DNA of 64,000 nt from Chitinophagaceae bacterium (GCA_016719015.1 JADKAZ010000006.1:62001-126000); one strand, 5' to 3'; positions 8,130-17,613 are shown, counted from the first letter of the stretch. Notes: a model not told the origin generated them from the letters alone. Numbers and translations: made by a program.

Positions 8130-9275
8130 ATGAACATCAACTACCATAATTACGAAGAGTGTTTTATCCTGTATATGGATAATGAGCTCTCTGGCGATGA
8201 ACGTCGCATGGTGGAGGCATTCGTTCAGCAACATCCCGAACTGAAGGAAGAACTGGATCTGTTACTTCAATATAAATTAACGCCTGATACTTCTGTTATC
8301 TATAGTGGTAAAGAAGATCTGATGAAGGAAACCCTGCCTACAGGACAGGCAGGCAGTGATGTTAATATCACCCTTTCCAACTACGAAGAATGGCTGGTAC
8401 TTTACCTGGATAATGAATTAACCCCCGGCCAAAAAGCAACCGTTGAAAAATTCCTGGCGGCTAACCCTGCTGTTCAGCAAGAATTTATTTTACTGCAGCG
8501 TACACAACTGCAACCAGAAACAATAATTTTTGCCGACAAAGCATCTTTATACAGAAAAGAAGAAAAAGTAAGACCAGTGGCAGTTCGTTGGTGGAGATTA
8601 GCCGCTGCCGCTATATTATTGCTGGGAGTGGGCATTACTGTTGCTCTCTTTGTCAATAAAAAATCTGATGGCGGCGAAGAAATTGTGAAAGAAACTTCTA
8701 GGGAGAAAAAAATTGATACAGATAATCCTGTTATTGCTCCAAAAGAATCCAACAACACGGTGAATGAAAATATAGTCGCCGATAATAACACGGATGTTAC
8801 AATTCCGGTTGTAACAGAAAAGAATGACAGCAAGGCTATTGCTAAAGAAAAAAATAATGTGATGAAGAATCAGTCGCCTGTAATTATTACACCACAGGTA
8901 ATAAAAGAAGAACCAGCTGTGATTGCCAATAATAACCAACCAACCAACAATCTTCCGCAGCCTCTTAACAATCCTAACATCAACAAGAATGATGCGGTTA
9001 ATAATGCTATTGCCAATAATAGTGTGCCTAAAGAAATAATCAAACAACAGGCACCATTAACAAATTCTGTTGTAACAACTCAAAACCCTCAATCGTCAGA
9101 CATAGTGAATGCATCATTTACGGATGATGCTGTATTTGACCAGCCTGCTGATAAGAAAAACAAAAGCCGTGGCTTCTTCCGGAAGGTGGCACGGACTTTT
9201 GAAAAAAGAACAAACATTGATCCTACCGATGATAACAGGTTATTGGTAGCCGGGCTGGCCATTAAACTAAAATAA
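8130..9275 (+). CDS. Membrane anti-sigma factor-like protein with duplicated N-terminal domain
   Basis: A 381-residue single-pass membrane protein directly behind the ECF sigma gene. Two copies of a roughly 62-residue cytosolic domain lie in tandem (about 4-66 and 79-144), each starting NYEE-x-x-x-LY-x-DNEL; they lack the Cys/His ligands of zinc anti-sigma domains. The membrane segment is about 155-175. The outer part is a low-complexity Asn/Lys/Val-rich stretch (about 180-330), then a basic end. Binding and release of the neighbouring sigma factor is inferred from position and architecture. A palindromic repeat encodes LPTGQAG exactly at the junction of the two domain copies. Confidence 0.75.
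   Translation: MNINYHNYEECFILYMDNELSGDERRMVEAFVQQHPELKEELDLLLQYKLTPDTSVIYSGKEDLMKETLPTGQAGSDVNITLSNYEEWLVLYLDNELTPGQKATVEKFLAANPAVQQEFILLQRTQLQPETIIFADKASLYRKEEKVRPVAVRWWRLAAAAILLLGVGITVALFVNKKSDGGEEIVKETSREKKIDTDNPVIAPKESNNTVNENIVADNNTDVTIPVVTEKNDSKAIAKEKNNVMKNQSPVIITPQVIKEEPAVIANNNQPTNNLPQPLNNPNINKNDAVNNAIANNSVPKEIIKQQAPLTNSVVTTQNPQSSDIVNASFTDDAVFDQPADKKNKSRGFFRKVARTFEKRTNIDPTDDNRLLVAGLAIKLK
8333..8353. repeat. Short palindromic repeat inserted in frame (LPTGQAG type)
   Basis: CCTGCCT (8333-8339) and AGGCAGG (8347-8353) form a perfect 7-bp inverted repeat with a 7-base loop. The element is 21 bases, so it keeps the reading frame. Similar palindromes translated as PTGQAG occur in many Bacteroidota proteins as I recall. 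It sits between the two duplicated domains of the anti-sigma-like protein. Confidence 0.7.
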
Positions 9276-9334
9276 CCCCTCACCAGAGGCGGACCTGATT
9301 GACAAAAACATTAATTAATTAAAAAGAAAAGAAA

Positions 9335-10177
9335 ATGAAAAGGATTTTTACCCTATGCGCAGCTTTATGCATGATGATGGCCGTATCTGCCCAAACAGAC
9401 ACCACTGGCACAAAAAATGAACCGCCTGCATACGACACGATCCGCATCGGCGGTATGATCATCGTTCGCAAAGCCGGCAGTAAGGACAAAGAAGTAACAA
9501 AAGACGGAGAGTATAAAATGAAGAATCGTCGTGGCAACAAACCCTCCAATCTCACTACCAACTGGTGGATCTTTGATTTAGGATTTTCCAGTTTCAATGA
9601 TGAATCTGATTATACAAGTGCTGCCTTGAACGGCTTTGTTGCACCAGGTATCAATAAAGATGATTTTAAATTAAGGACCGGTAAATCTAAAAATGTCAAT
9701 GTCTGGTTCTTCATGCAAAAACTAAATATTGCGAAGCATGTCCTTAACCTGAAGTATGGCCTGGGGCTGGAGTTAAATAATTACAGTTTCGAAAATACAA
9801 AACTGGCATTTGCTAAAAACCCAACATTTATTTCAGAAGGTGCCGATGATTTCAAAAAAGTAAAATTAGCTGCTGATTACGTTACTGTTCCCATCATGCT
9901 TAATATCAATTTCACACCTAACCGCAGCAAAGGATTTGGGATCAGCGGTGGTATCAGTGCCGGGTATTTATATTCAGCCCGGTTTAAAACTAAAATGAAC
10001 GATGATGTAACCAAGATAAAAAGTGATTTCGACCTGGAACGTTTTAAATTATCCTATATCGGCGAAATAGCACTTGGCCCGGTTCGGCTTTACGGAAGCT
10101 ATGCTATGAAGAATATGTGGGAGAAGGGACTGGATATGACTCCGTACAATTTTGGCTTCCGGTTTAGTAACTGGTAA
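9335..10177 (+). CDS. Outer-membrane beta-barrel-like protein
   Basis: A 280-residue exported protein with signal peptide cleaved at VSAQ near residue 20. After a disordered Thr/Lys-rich segment (about 21-70) comes a region of alternating hydrophobic strands (WWIFDLGFSSF, LNLKYGLGLELNNYSF, FGISGGISAGYLYSA, LGPVRLYGSYA) ending with a terminal aromatic FRFSNW, as in PorT-type barrels of Bacteroidota. It follows the sigma/anti-sigma pair by 59 bases on the same strand and is closed by a strong terminator, so it is probably the last gene of that operon. Ligand or function is unknown. Confidence 0.72.
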   Translation: MKRIFTLCAALCMMMAVSAQTDTTGTKNEPPAYDTIRIGGMIIVRKAGSKDKEVTKDGEYKMKNRRGNKPSNLTTNWWIFDLGFSSFNDESDYTSAALNGFVAPGINKDDFKLRTGKSKNVNVWFFMQKLNIAKHVLNLKYGLGLELNNYSFENTKLAFAKNPTFISEGADDFKKVKLAADYVTVPIMLNINFTPNRSKGFGISGGISAGYLYSARFKTKMNDDVTKIKSDFDLERFKLSYIGEIALGPVRLYGSYAMKNMWEKGLDMTPYNFGFRFSNW

Positions 10178-10193
10178 CATAATTCAACTACTA

Positions 10194-10230
10194 AAAACCG
10201 GTATCATGGTAAATGATACCGGTTTTTTAT
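10194..10230 (+). terminator. Strong intrinsic terminator of the ECF operon
   Basis: AACCGGTATCAT and ATGATACCGGTT form a 12-bp perfect stem around a five-base loop, followed by TTTTTTATTT. It lies 17 bases after the barrel-protein stop. Confidence 0.92.
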
Positions 10231-10450
10231 TTACCCACAGCAAAAATACTAGGCCATACAAAGTATCTTTTCTAAACGTCACGTTAAAACCAGTTGCTGG
10301 CACTCATATATATCCACATTATAAAATAAAAAATTGTGGCATTGCGTTTGCACATTTGGACGGTTACTTATTTAAGCCATGAAACTACCCTGAGAAAAAT
10401 TTTTTGTGCGGGAAGGTTACACCTGGCGGTTTTGAAAACACAAATGCCTG

Positions 10451-11014
10451 ATGAAAAACTTAGTTGTTCTTACCTCCGTATTCTTAGGAAGCAGCTTGCT
10501 GGCTTCTACTTTTACTACTCATGAAAGAGTAAAAGCTAATAAACGATTTAGCTGGAATGCCAGCGGCCCGGTAGGCACTATCTCTATTACCATTGATAAA
10601 TCAGATTATGAACTGAGTGTATATGATGATAAAGGCTGGTATGCCACATACCCCGTAGTATTTGGCAATAACAGTTTAAGTGATAAAAAAATGGAAGGCG
10701 ATAAAAACACCCCGGAAGGAACTTTCCGTATCATCGCAAAAAGGGTACATGATAAATGGTGCCGCTTTCTTTCTATCGACTATCCTACAGCGGAAGACCG
10801 TGAAAAATTTAATAAACGAAAACAGAAAGGTGAGATACCTGCTAATGCCAGTATTGGCGGGGGCATCGGCATTCACGGAGTTTGGCCGCATGAAGATTTT
10901 GTAATTGACCGGTATAATAACTGGACACTGGGTTGTATATCTATGAAAAACGAAGACGTAAAGGAAATATATGCATTTACCACTGCCGGAACAAAGGTGA
11001 CAATCAAAAAATAA
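10451..11014 (+). CDS. Exported L,D-transpeptidase (YkuD domain)
   Basis: A 187-residue protein with an N-terminal export signal (hydrophobic 4-20) and a YkuD catalytic domain that would form or edit 3-3 peptidoglycan crosslinks or attach proteins to the wall in the periplasm. The catalytic signature is present as IHG with H142 and TLGCIS with C162; the common S-x-G-C reads T-L-G-C. The segment ISITIDKSDYELSVYDD at about 44-60 is the usual start of the domain (IxVxxxxxxLxxY). An insert of basic residues near 118-128 is modest. It converges with the hydrolase gene, with only two bases between the stops. Confidence 0.88.
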   Translation: MKNLVVLTSVFLGSSLLASTFTTHERVKANKRFSWNASGPVGTISITIDKSDYELSVYDDKGWYATYPVVFGNNSLSDKKMEGDKNTPEGTFRIIAKRVHDKWCRFLSIDYPTAEDREKFNKRKQKGEIPANASIGGGIGIHGVWPHEDFVIDRYNNWTLGCISMKNEDVKEIYAFTTAGTKVTIKK

Positions 11015-11016
11015 GG

Positions 11017-12006
11017 TCACTTCGTATTGGCCATTAAGAACCGGTCGACTTCAATTCTCCATTTTGCCGGATCATTTTGCAATAAAGACTCATGACCGGC
11101 CCTGTCATACACTACTAATTTTTTATTTGCAGCAGCGATAGCGTTGTAAACTTTTTCGGTTTCATATTTTCTAACATAATTATCCATAGCCCCCCATTGC
11201 ATCAGCACCGGGCAGTTAACTTTTTCCACATAAGTAGAGGTTGTATGCCTGAATCCGTTAAAGCCTCTTTCTATTCCCATCCACCAGGTAACGAAAAAGC
11301 TAAAAGGCTTTTCGGGTATCCCTTGAAACCCCAAGGCTCTTGCCCGGGCCTGTAAATGCGATTGCAAAGATGCAAAAGGCATTTCAAGCATGGCGCCTGC
11401 AGGTTTTAAATTATACTCTGCAGTAGCTTTGGCAACTACGACTGCCCCCATTGAACTACCCCATAGAAATATATTATTTTCCCCTTTTCCTGCTATATAA
11501 GCATATGCCAGTTTCACCTCTTCAGACTCCCTTACACCTATAGTTGTTGTTTGGCCTTCACTGTTGCCGTGTGCCCTGTAATCCACCAGCATTACATTAT
11601 AACCCTGCGAACGGAATTCGTGGGCTTCATTCACTATCATTCCCTTATTTGCCGTGATGCCATGAAAAAGAATCACTGTTCCCCGTGATTGCGAATCAGG
11701 TTTACTGTACCATGCATCAATTGTAATTCCTTTTGCGGTTTTTAGTACTACTGTATCAAAGGGGAATGTGGGGGTTTCTGTAATAATAGATTTAGCCTGG
11801 CGGGGCCCAGTGAACAGCCTCCATGTTTTTACAAAGATGTTTTTTGAAGGTCTTGCACTACGAAGTGCCCGGTCCGTATAAACATGTGTCAGTTTATGGG
11901 CATAAAAAGCGGCACTGATGTTAATCAGTATAATCTGCACCAACAGCACCCACAAAATCCAGCGTACATAAGAAGGTAATTGAAGCCTGGGTTTGCCTTT
12001 TTTCAT
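11017..12006 (-). CDS. Membrane-anchored alpha/beta hydrolase
   Basis: A serine hydrolase of the alpha/beta fold (S9-like, ABHD13/FrsA type). From the ATG at 12006 (a TTG six bases earlier is less likely) it has 329 residues. An N-terminal membrane segment at about 15-36 would anchor it, with the catalytic domain outside the cytoplasm. The triad is visible: nucleophile S185 in GSSMG, D275 in GAMDNYV, H305 in AGHES; the oxyanion segment is LFHGIT at about 113-118. Substrate is not predictable; esterase or peptidase are possible. Confidence 0.85.
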   Translation of the reverse strand: MKKGKPRLQLPSYVRWILWVLLVQIILINISAAFYAHKLTHVYTDRALRSARPSKNIFVKTWRLFTGPRQAKSIITETPTFPFDTVVLKTAKGITIDAWYSKPDSQSRGTVILFHGITANKGMIVNEAHEFRSQGYNVMLVDYRAHGNSEGQTTTIGVRESEEVKLAYAYIAGKGENNIFLWGSSMGAVVVAKATAEYNLKPAGAMLEMPFASLQSHLQARARALGFQGIPEKPFSFFVTWWMGIERGFNGFRHTTSTYVEKVNCPVLMQWGAMDNYVRKYETEKVYNAIAAANKKLVVYDRAGHESLLQNDPAKWRIEVDRFLMANTK

Positions 12007-12198
12007 GAGCAAGTAAACGATCTTTTAGTAAGGTAAGCAGCCAAAAGTAATTTTTACAAGGCATAACATCTACGAAATATGTATAAATTTTTAGCAGGCA
12101 ACAGAGTAATTCTTTCAACAAAGCTGTATGATCATAATTTTTCCTGTGAGATTTACGTTTATTTATTATTCTACCCTGACCTGATTAGAAAAACCTCT

Positions 12199-12224
12199 TA
12201 TAGCAGCCCGTCCGTGCTGCTATA
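12199..12224. terminator. Hairpin between hydrolase and protease genes
   Basis: TATAGCAGC (12199-12207) and GCTGCTATA (12216-12224) form a 9-bp stem four bases past the protease stop on the minus strand. The minus-strand T run comes after a gap (AAGAGGTTTTTC), so termination strength is uncertain. Confidence 0.45.
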
Positions 12225-12227
12225 ATT

Positions 12228-13313
12228 TTATATCCCTAGTTTTTTTCTGATTGGAGAAGGAATGGCATTCTTATTAACGATAATTGCAACTGTCCTCATT
12301 TTAAAATAATCTTCCCTCATAAAAAGAAAGCCCTTTAGTGAGTTGGAATAATCTCCCCAGGAATTTTTGACGTAATACCATTTTTTACCATACTTATCTA
12401 TAGTACGACCCACTATATGCATCATGTGGTCAAGCAATGTAGTCTGCGTTTCAAAGGCCACCTGACGCCCCGTTTGAAAATTGCTGATATTTTCCGGCAT
12501 ATAAGCCAGGCCTTCGGTAAAGTCAAAATAATCGTCTTGTGCATCACCATCCCAGCCAACAGTATAGCCATTATCAAGAGCTATATCTGTGATGGCTGAA
12601 AAATCACTGAGCGGAACATTCCAGTATGCATCAGCCGTCCAGTTATATTTATCTTCCAGTACAAACTTTGTATAAAAGGGGTGGTGCGTATAGGATGTTA
12701 TTTCAATGTAATCATCCGGGTTAAAATCAAGATACTGTTCTAAAAAAGAATGTGAAGTATAGGTTCTTCCTTTATAAATAAAAGCAGAGGGAACCTGGCC
12801 GAGGTAATGATCAAGTACACTATCTACAAAAAAATTTTGCCTTTGATTTAAGTCTGTAATCCCCTTATCGACGCAATCCTTTACAAACAAACTCAACAGT
12901 GTATCAAGATCAGCATGATTGTGTTGAAACTCACCCTGTCCCTTTCCTGAATAAGCTTCCTCCGGCATCAGACCAAAGTTTTGGGCTACCCATACTACAT
13001 CATGAAACTGACCACCGGGTGTAAAATAATTGCCCCCTTTAAGTTTCAGGTGCCTTTGAACTTTTCTTTTCAAAGAATACCGGGCAATAAACATTTCACT
13101 CAGGTCCACTTCACCCTTACCCATTTTAAGTAATTCACTTTCCAGCAGGGAGGTACTGGAAAAACTCCAGCAGGTACCTGACATAAATTGATCTTTAACG
13201 GATGTACAAAATTTTGGTTTCGGAGTGGTGAGCCCTAGTTCATTTCTATTTAGTTTTTGTGCCTCACAAAAGCTAAAGATGAACATCAGAGCCAGAAGTA
13301 AAAGGCGGTGCAT
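12228..13313 (-). CDS. Secreted papain-like cysteine protease (C1, bleomycin hydrolase-like)
   Basis: A 361-residue exported protease with a signal peptide ending near CEAQ (residue 19). The papain catalytic residues can be read: C48 in SGTCWSFSS, H296 in LDHMMHIVG, and N318 in VKNSWG. The layout resembles aminopeptidase C/bleomycin hydrolase (C1B) proteins annotated in Bacteroidota, though it is shorter than the about 450-residue cytosolic enzyme and is exported. It would degrade peptides in the periplasm or outside. It is monocistronic by spacing: 60 bases from the acetyl-CoA synthetase stop and a hairpin after it. Confidence 0.87.
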   Translation of the reverse strand: MHRLLLLALMFIFSFCEAQKLNRNELGLTTPKPKFCTSVKDQFMSGTCWSFSSTSLLESELLKMGKGEVDLSEMFIARYSLKRKVQRHLKLKGGNYFTPGGQFHDVVWVAQNFGLMPEEAYSGKGQGEFQHNHADLDTLLSLFVKDCVDKGITDLNQRQNFFVDSVLDHYLGQVPSAFIYKGRTYTSHSFLEQYLDFNPDDYIEITSYTHHPFYTKFVLEDKYNWTADAYWNVPLSDFSAITDIALDNGYTVGWDGDAQDDYFDFTEGLAYMPENISNFQTGRQVAFETQTTLLDHMMHIVGRTIDKYGKKWYYVKNSWGDYSNSLKGFLFMREDYFKMRTVAIIVNKNAIPSPIRKKLGI

Positions 13314-13373
13314 AACAAAAATTTGTTCAAAGTACTGGTAATAGAAGGATTTGAGATACCCAACTCCCGGTAT

Positions 13374-15311
13374 TTATAATTTCCCGTTCTTTATTTCCTC
13401 TACCACCCCGGGGTCCAATAATGTAGAAATATCTCCTAGATTTTCTGTTTCACCTTCTGCTATCTTCCGCAATATCCGTCTCATAATTTTTCCGCTTCTT
13501 GTTTTGGGCAGGCCTGATACAAATTGAATTTTATCCGGCTTGGCGATAGCTCCTATTATTCTTGTAACCGTTTGCAGAATATCCTGTCTTCTTAATTCAT
13601 CGTCTCCATGGTGCCCGTTGTAAATAACATAGGCATAAATGCCCTGGCCTTTTATATCATGCGGGTAACCCACTACGGCACTTTCTACTACTCCTGCATG
13701 CATATTAACAGCATTTTCCACTTCGGCAGTACCAATTCTATGACCACTTACATTTAATACATCATCGACCCTTCCCGTTATCCTATAATTACCGGCTTCA
13801 TCTTTCAAGGCACCATCACCGGTAAAGTATAAATTCTCGTAGGCAGCAAAATAATTAGTACGGCATCGTTCATGATCACCGTAAGTGGTTCTTAATATTC
13901 CCGGCCATGGTGCCTTAATACAGAGATTTCCTTTCATCAATCCATTCTCATCTTTCTCTGTTACCTCCTTACCGTTTTCATCTACTAACAAAGGCTGCAC
14001 TCCCGGCATTGGCAAAGTGGCCCAGCTTGGTTTGGCTGGTGTTATTCCCGCCAGGTTGGAAATAAGTGTGCCGCCGGTTTCTGTTTGCCACCAGGTATCC
14101 ACTACGGGGCATTTTTTCTTGCCTACATTTTCATCATACCAATGCCAGGCTTCTTCATTAATGGGCTCACCAACAGTACCCAATATTTTCAGGGTAGATA
14201 AATCTTTCCCCTTCAATGGCTCTAACCCAAACCCCATTAAACTACGGATGGCAGTCGGGGCCGTATAAATAATATTTACTTTATGCTTGTCAACAATGTC
14301 CCAAAAACGTCCGGCATCCGGCCAGGTAGGCGTTCCTTCAAACATTAATGATGTGGCGCCTGCACTTAACGGACCATATACGATATAGCTATGACCAGTT
14401 ATCCAGCCAATATCTGCAGTACAGAAATGAATATCGCCGGGGTTGTATTGAAAGACATTTACAAAAGTATATGTCGTCCATACCATATAACCGGCACCAC
14501 TATGGACCACTCCTTTTGGTTTACCGGTGCTTCCGGATGTATATAAAATAAATAACGGGTCTTCTGCATCCATTTCTTCTGCCGGGAAGGAAACTATTCC
14601 GTTTTTCTCTACCTGCGTTTCGGCATGTTCCATTTCATCTTCCCACCAAACATCTCTTCCTTTTATCATAGAAACAGGTGTCCTGGTACGGGTATACACA
14701 ATCACCCTTTTCACGGTTTTATTTCCTATCAATGCATCATCAATTACACTCTTCAACGGAAAGTCTTTAGCACCACGGTAAGCTCCATCACAGGTAACGA
14801 TGTATTCAGCTTTTGCATCATCGAGTCTGTCGGCTATACTCTGTGCAGAGAAGCCCCCGAAAATAACACTGTGTATGGCGCCAATTCTTGCACAACCCAG
14901 TACCGCATAAGCCAGTTCCGGAACCATTCCCATATAAATACAAACCCTGTCGCCTTTTTTTACTCCATTGTTTTTTAATACCTGGGCAAATTGACAGACT
15001 CTTTTGTGCAAACGGTTGTATGTAACGATCCTTGTTCTTTCCTCCGGGTTATTCGGTTCCCAGATAATAGCAGGTTTATCTCCCATTGTTGCCAGGTGCC
15101 GGTCAATACAATTCTCGGTGATATTCAGCTTCGCCCCCTTGAACCATTCAATTTTTGGCTCCTTAAAATTCCACTCCAGTACTTTATCCCATTTCTTTTT
15201 CCATTGAAAATTTTCAGCCACTACTGACCAAAAAGCTTCCGGGTCCTCCACACTTTTTTTATAGTCTTTATGGTATTGCTCCAGTGATTTTATCTGAAAG
15301 GGATATGACAT
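13374..15311 (-). CDS. acs: Acetyl-CoA synthetase (AMP-forming)
   Basis: Activates acetate to acetyl-CoA through acetyl-AMP. From the ATG at 15311 (MSYPFQIKS) it has 645 residues, close to the family norm; the frame remains open to 15443 but that would overlap the divergent transporter. ANL-superfamily motifs are clear: the phosphate loop YTSGSTGKPKG, the WWQTETGG adenine motif, and the C-terminal KTRSGKIMRR with the lysine that is typically acetylated. It is divergent from an MHS-type carrier with a 76-base shared leader, a layout that suggests joint control of acetate uptake and activation. Confidence 0.96.
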   Translation of the reverse strand: MSYPFQIKSLEQYHKDYKKSVEDPEAFWSVVAENFQWKKKWDKVLEWNFKEPKIEWFKGAKLNITENCIDRHLATMGDKPAIIWEPNNPEERTRIVTYNRLHKRVCQFAQVLKNNGVKKGDRVCIYMGMVPELAYAVLGCARIGAIHSVIFGGFSAQSIADRLDDAKAEYIVTCDGAYRGAKDFPLKSVIDDALIGNKTVKRVIVYTRTRTPVSMIKGRDVWWEDEMEHAETQVEKNGIVSFPAEEMDAEDPLFILYTSGSTGKPKGVVHSGAGYMVWTTYTFVNVFQYNPGDIHFCTADIGWITGHSYIVYGPLSAGATSLMFEGTPTWPDAGRFWDIVDKHKVNIIYTAPTAIRSLMGFGLEPLKGKDLSTLKILGTVGEPINEEAWHWYDENVGKKKCPVVDTWWQTETGGTLISNLAGITPAKPSWATLPMPGVQPLLVDENGKEVTEKDENGLMKGNLCIKAPWPGILRTTYGDHERCRTNYFAAYENLYFTGDGALKDEAGNYRITGRVDDVLNVSGHRIGTAEVENAVNMHAGVVESAVVGYPHDIKGQGIYAYVIYNGHHGDDELRRQDILQTVTRIIGAIAKPDKIQFVSGLPKTRSGKIMRRILRKIAEGETENLGDISTLLDPGVVEEIKNGKL

Positions 15312-15387
15312 ATACTTTCTTTTATGCCTTAAATGTACGAATAGAAAAAAATTATACCGGACGAAAATCAATTCGTATTTTAATCGC

Positions 15388-16926
15388 ATGAACAAAACCA
15401 GCAATATCAGGAAAGTTATTGCCGCATCCTCTGTGGGAACCATGATAGAATGGTATGATTTCTACATCTTCGGAATGCTATCTACCACTATCTCCACCCA
15501 GTTTTTCCCGAAAGACAATCCTACGGCTGCGCTGTTGAGTACATTAGCCATCTTTGCCGCCGGTTTTATCGTTCGTCCGTTTGGTGCATTATTTTTTGGC
15601 AGGTTGGGTGATTTAGTCGGAAGAAAATATACGTTTCTGCTTACCCTGATACTGATGGGTGGCTCTACTTTTCTTATTGGCTGTGTACCTAGCTATGAAA
15701 ATATTGGTATTGCCGCACCTATATTGGTTTTATTATTAAGGTTAATGCAGGGACTTGCCCTCGGTGGAGAATATGGTGGTGCTGCCACATATGTAGCCGA
15801 ACACTCACCCGTTGGTAAAAGAGGTTTCTATACCAGTTGGATACAAACAACAGCCACACTCGGGTTATTTCTGGCCTTAGGTATTATACTTTTGGTAAAA
15901 TCTAATATGCCTGATGCGGCCTTCAATGCTGAATGGGGCGGTTGGAGATACCCATTCTGGATATCCATTTTATTAGTGGGTGTTTCCATTTACATACGAA
16001 TGAAAATGTCGGAGTCGCCGATGTTCTCCAAACTGAAAGCCGAGGGAAAAACTTCTGTAAATCCATTAAATGAAAGCTTCCGGCACAAAGCAAATTTTAA
16101 AATGGTGCTGCTGGCCTTGTTTGGTGCAGTAATGGGGCAAGGTGTAATATGGTACACCGGCCAGTTTTATGCACAGAATTTCTTAGAAACAAAATGCAAT
16201 ATAGAGTTTGAGCAAAGCCGTACCATTATGTTGTGGGCTATTGCATTGGCAACACCATTCTTTATTCTTTGGGGTTGGCTGAGTGATAAGATTGGAAGAA
16301 AGTGGATCATGATGGCGGGAATGGCGATAGCGATATTTACGTACAGGCCCATTTTTAGTACTTTTTTGAAGGATTCGGATGCAACCAATTGGCTTGAAGA
16401 AGCAAAAAGAAAAGATTCAATAAAAGAAATAAAATATACTTTACTTGATGAAAAATTGGTTGGCGATAGTTTGAAAATTCGGACAGAAATTGCAGAATAT
16501 TCCGATGGGAAAAAATATAAAATCACAACTACGATTCTTAATAGAGGGGCTGATTCAATTGATGAGACAATTATGAATTCAAAGACTGAGTTTAAGGAAA
16601 AGCATTTATCAGCTAATATATACTGGAAATTTATTGGTCTCGTATTCTTATTAATACTATATGTAACGATGGTGTATGGGCCCATTGCTGCATTCTTAGT
16701 AGAACTGTTTCCGACAAAAATCCGGTACACTTCCATGAGCTTACCTTATCATATTGGTAATGGAGTCTTTGGAGGTTTGGTACCATTTATAGGTTTATTA
16801 TTAACTACTACTTATACAGCTGATCCGCTGGTAGGTCTTTGGTACCCGATAGGGGTAGCTACACTTTGTCTTATTATCGGAACATTCTACCTGACCAATA
16901 AAATTGACAGAAATATAAAAGACTAA
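15388..16926 (+). CDS. MFS transporter, metabolite:H+ symporter (MHS/ShiA-ProP type)
   Basis: A 512-residue inner-membrane carrier with about 12 membrane segments. The MHS hallmarks are the start GTMIEWYDFYIFG (about 17-29), the first-loop RPFGALFFGRLGDLVGRK, and RLMQGLALGGEYGG. A hydrophilic stretch of about 80 residues (about 325-405) lies where relatives of 430 residues have a short loop; longer versions occur in Bacteroidota homologues as I recall. The substrate is not readable; its divergence from acs suggests a short monocarboxylate such as acetate, but osmolyte or dicarboxylate carriers belong to the same family. A small two-span protein follows after three bases. Confidence 0.88.
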   Translation: MNKTSNIRKVIAASSVGTMIEWYDFYIFGMLSTTISTQFFPKDNPTAALLSTLAIFAAGFIVRPFGALFFGRLGDLVGRKYTFLLTLILMGGSTFLIGCVPSYENIGIAAPILVLLLRLMQGLALGGEYGGAATYVAEHSPVGKRGFYTSWIQTTATLGLFLALGIILLVKSNMPDAAFNAEWGGWRYPFWISILLVGVSIYIRMKMSESPMFSKLKAEGKTSVNPLNESFRHKANFKMVLLALFGAVMGQGVIWYTGQFYAQNFLETKCNIEFEQSRTIMLWAIALATPFFILWGWLSDKIGRKWIMMAGMAIAIFTYRPIFSTFLKDSDATNWLEEAKRKDSIKEIKYTLLDEKLVGDSLKIRTEIAEYSDGKKYKITTTILNRGADSIDETIMNSKTEFKEKHLSANIYWKFIGLVFLLILYVTMVYGPIAAFLVELFPTKIRYTSMSLPYHIGNGVFGGLVPFIGLLLTTTYTADPLVGLWYPIGVATLCLIIGTFYLTNKIDRNIKD

Positions 16927-16929
16927 ATC

Positions 16930-17175
16930 ATGAATGCATTTAAAAGATACTTTGGGCTATTATTTTTATTGATTGCTCCACTTATTATATATGAACTCAT
17001 TCTTGGCGCCATCGCCAATATTGATACGGCCGGTAAAAAAGATATCAATAATCCTGTCATCTGGATTATCATTATTGCCATTTTTACTCCTATTGCTATC
17101 GGGTTGATCATTTTTGGCTGGTATGCTTTTCGGGGGGAGTATGACCATTTGCCGACCAAATCCAAAGAGTTGTAA
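16930..17175 (+). CDS. Small two-span membrane protein linked to the MFS carrier
   Basis: An 81-residue protein with two hydrophobic segments (about 8-29 and 43-66) and a charged tail. It starts three bases after the MFS stop, so it is translated with it. Small proteins of this shape behind MHS carriers occur in Bacteroidota (I believe DUF6814, not verified). It could stabilise or regulate the transporter, which is inference from position only. Confidence 0.65.
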   Translation: MNAFKRYFGLLFLLIAPLIIYELILGAIANIDTAGKKDINNPVIWIIIIAIFTPIAIGLIIFGWYAFRGEYDHLPTKSKEL

Positions 17176-17238
17176 ATCAACGGCAAAAAATTTTACAATC
17201 TTCAAACAATTGGTTCTTACAAATGTTATTAAGTTTTC

Positions 17239-17246
17239 TAATTTTG
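17239..17246 (+). promoter_or_regulatory. Promoter -7 box before the small GTG-start gene
   Basis: TAATTTTG matches the Bacteroidota -7 box TAnnTTTG exactly. It lies only seven bases before the GTG start at 17254, so the transcript would have almost no leader. No clear TTTG -33 element is found at 19-21 bases. Confidence 0.4.
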
Positions 17247-17253
17247 CACCGAA

Positions 17254-17535
17254 GTGAAAAAAATAGCAGCCATATTACTTTTTATTTTCGCCCTGGTTCA
17301 GGCTGGGCCTGCTGTTAGTGCCCTATTTTCCAATTCTACCACCGTTTTTATAGTAGATGAGGAAAAAAGCGAAGAAAATATTGAAAAAATAAAGAGCAAT
17401 AAAAAGGAGCCTCTTTTTGTTATCGAAAATTCCCTGGAACTCTCCCATCAAATAAGTATAGCCCTGCATCTGGCTGAAAAAATACAGGCTTCTCCCTGTT
17501 TGGAAAAACTGACCCCTCCTCCCAATTTTTGTTAA
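17254..17535 (+). CDS. Small exported protein with C-terminal PPPN motif
   Basis: A 93-residue protein starting at GTG. Residues 3-22 are a signal peptide or anchor (AAILLFIFALVQAGPAVSA). The middle is acidic and lysine-rich; the end reads LTPPPNFC. No known domain. A similar plan (hydrophobic start, polar middle, terminal PPPN) is seen in the small protein at 30909-31280 next to the carbon-transport genes. It precedes the ABC/HlyD/TolC operon by 78 bases, but whether it belongs to it is unknown. Confidence 0.5.
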   Translation: MKKIAAILLFIFALVQAGPAVSALFSNSTTVFIVDEEKSEENIEKIKSNKKEPLFVIENSLELSHQISIALHLAEKIQASPCLEKLTPPPNFC

Positions 17536-17613
17536 TCGCTAGTATCCGCTTTTTTGTGAGATAGGCATTTGCTTATCCGCTACTTTCTGTAACTGATTAA
17601 CAAAATCAACTTT

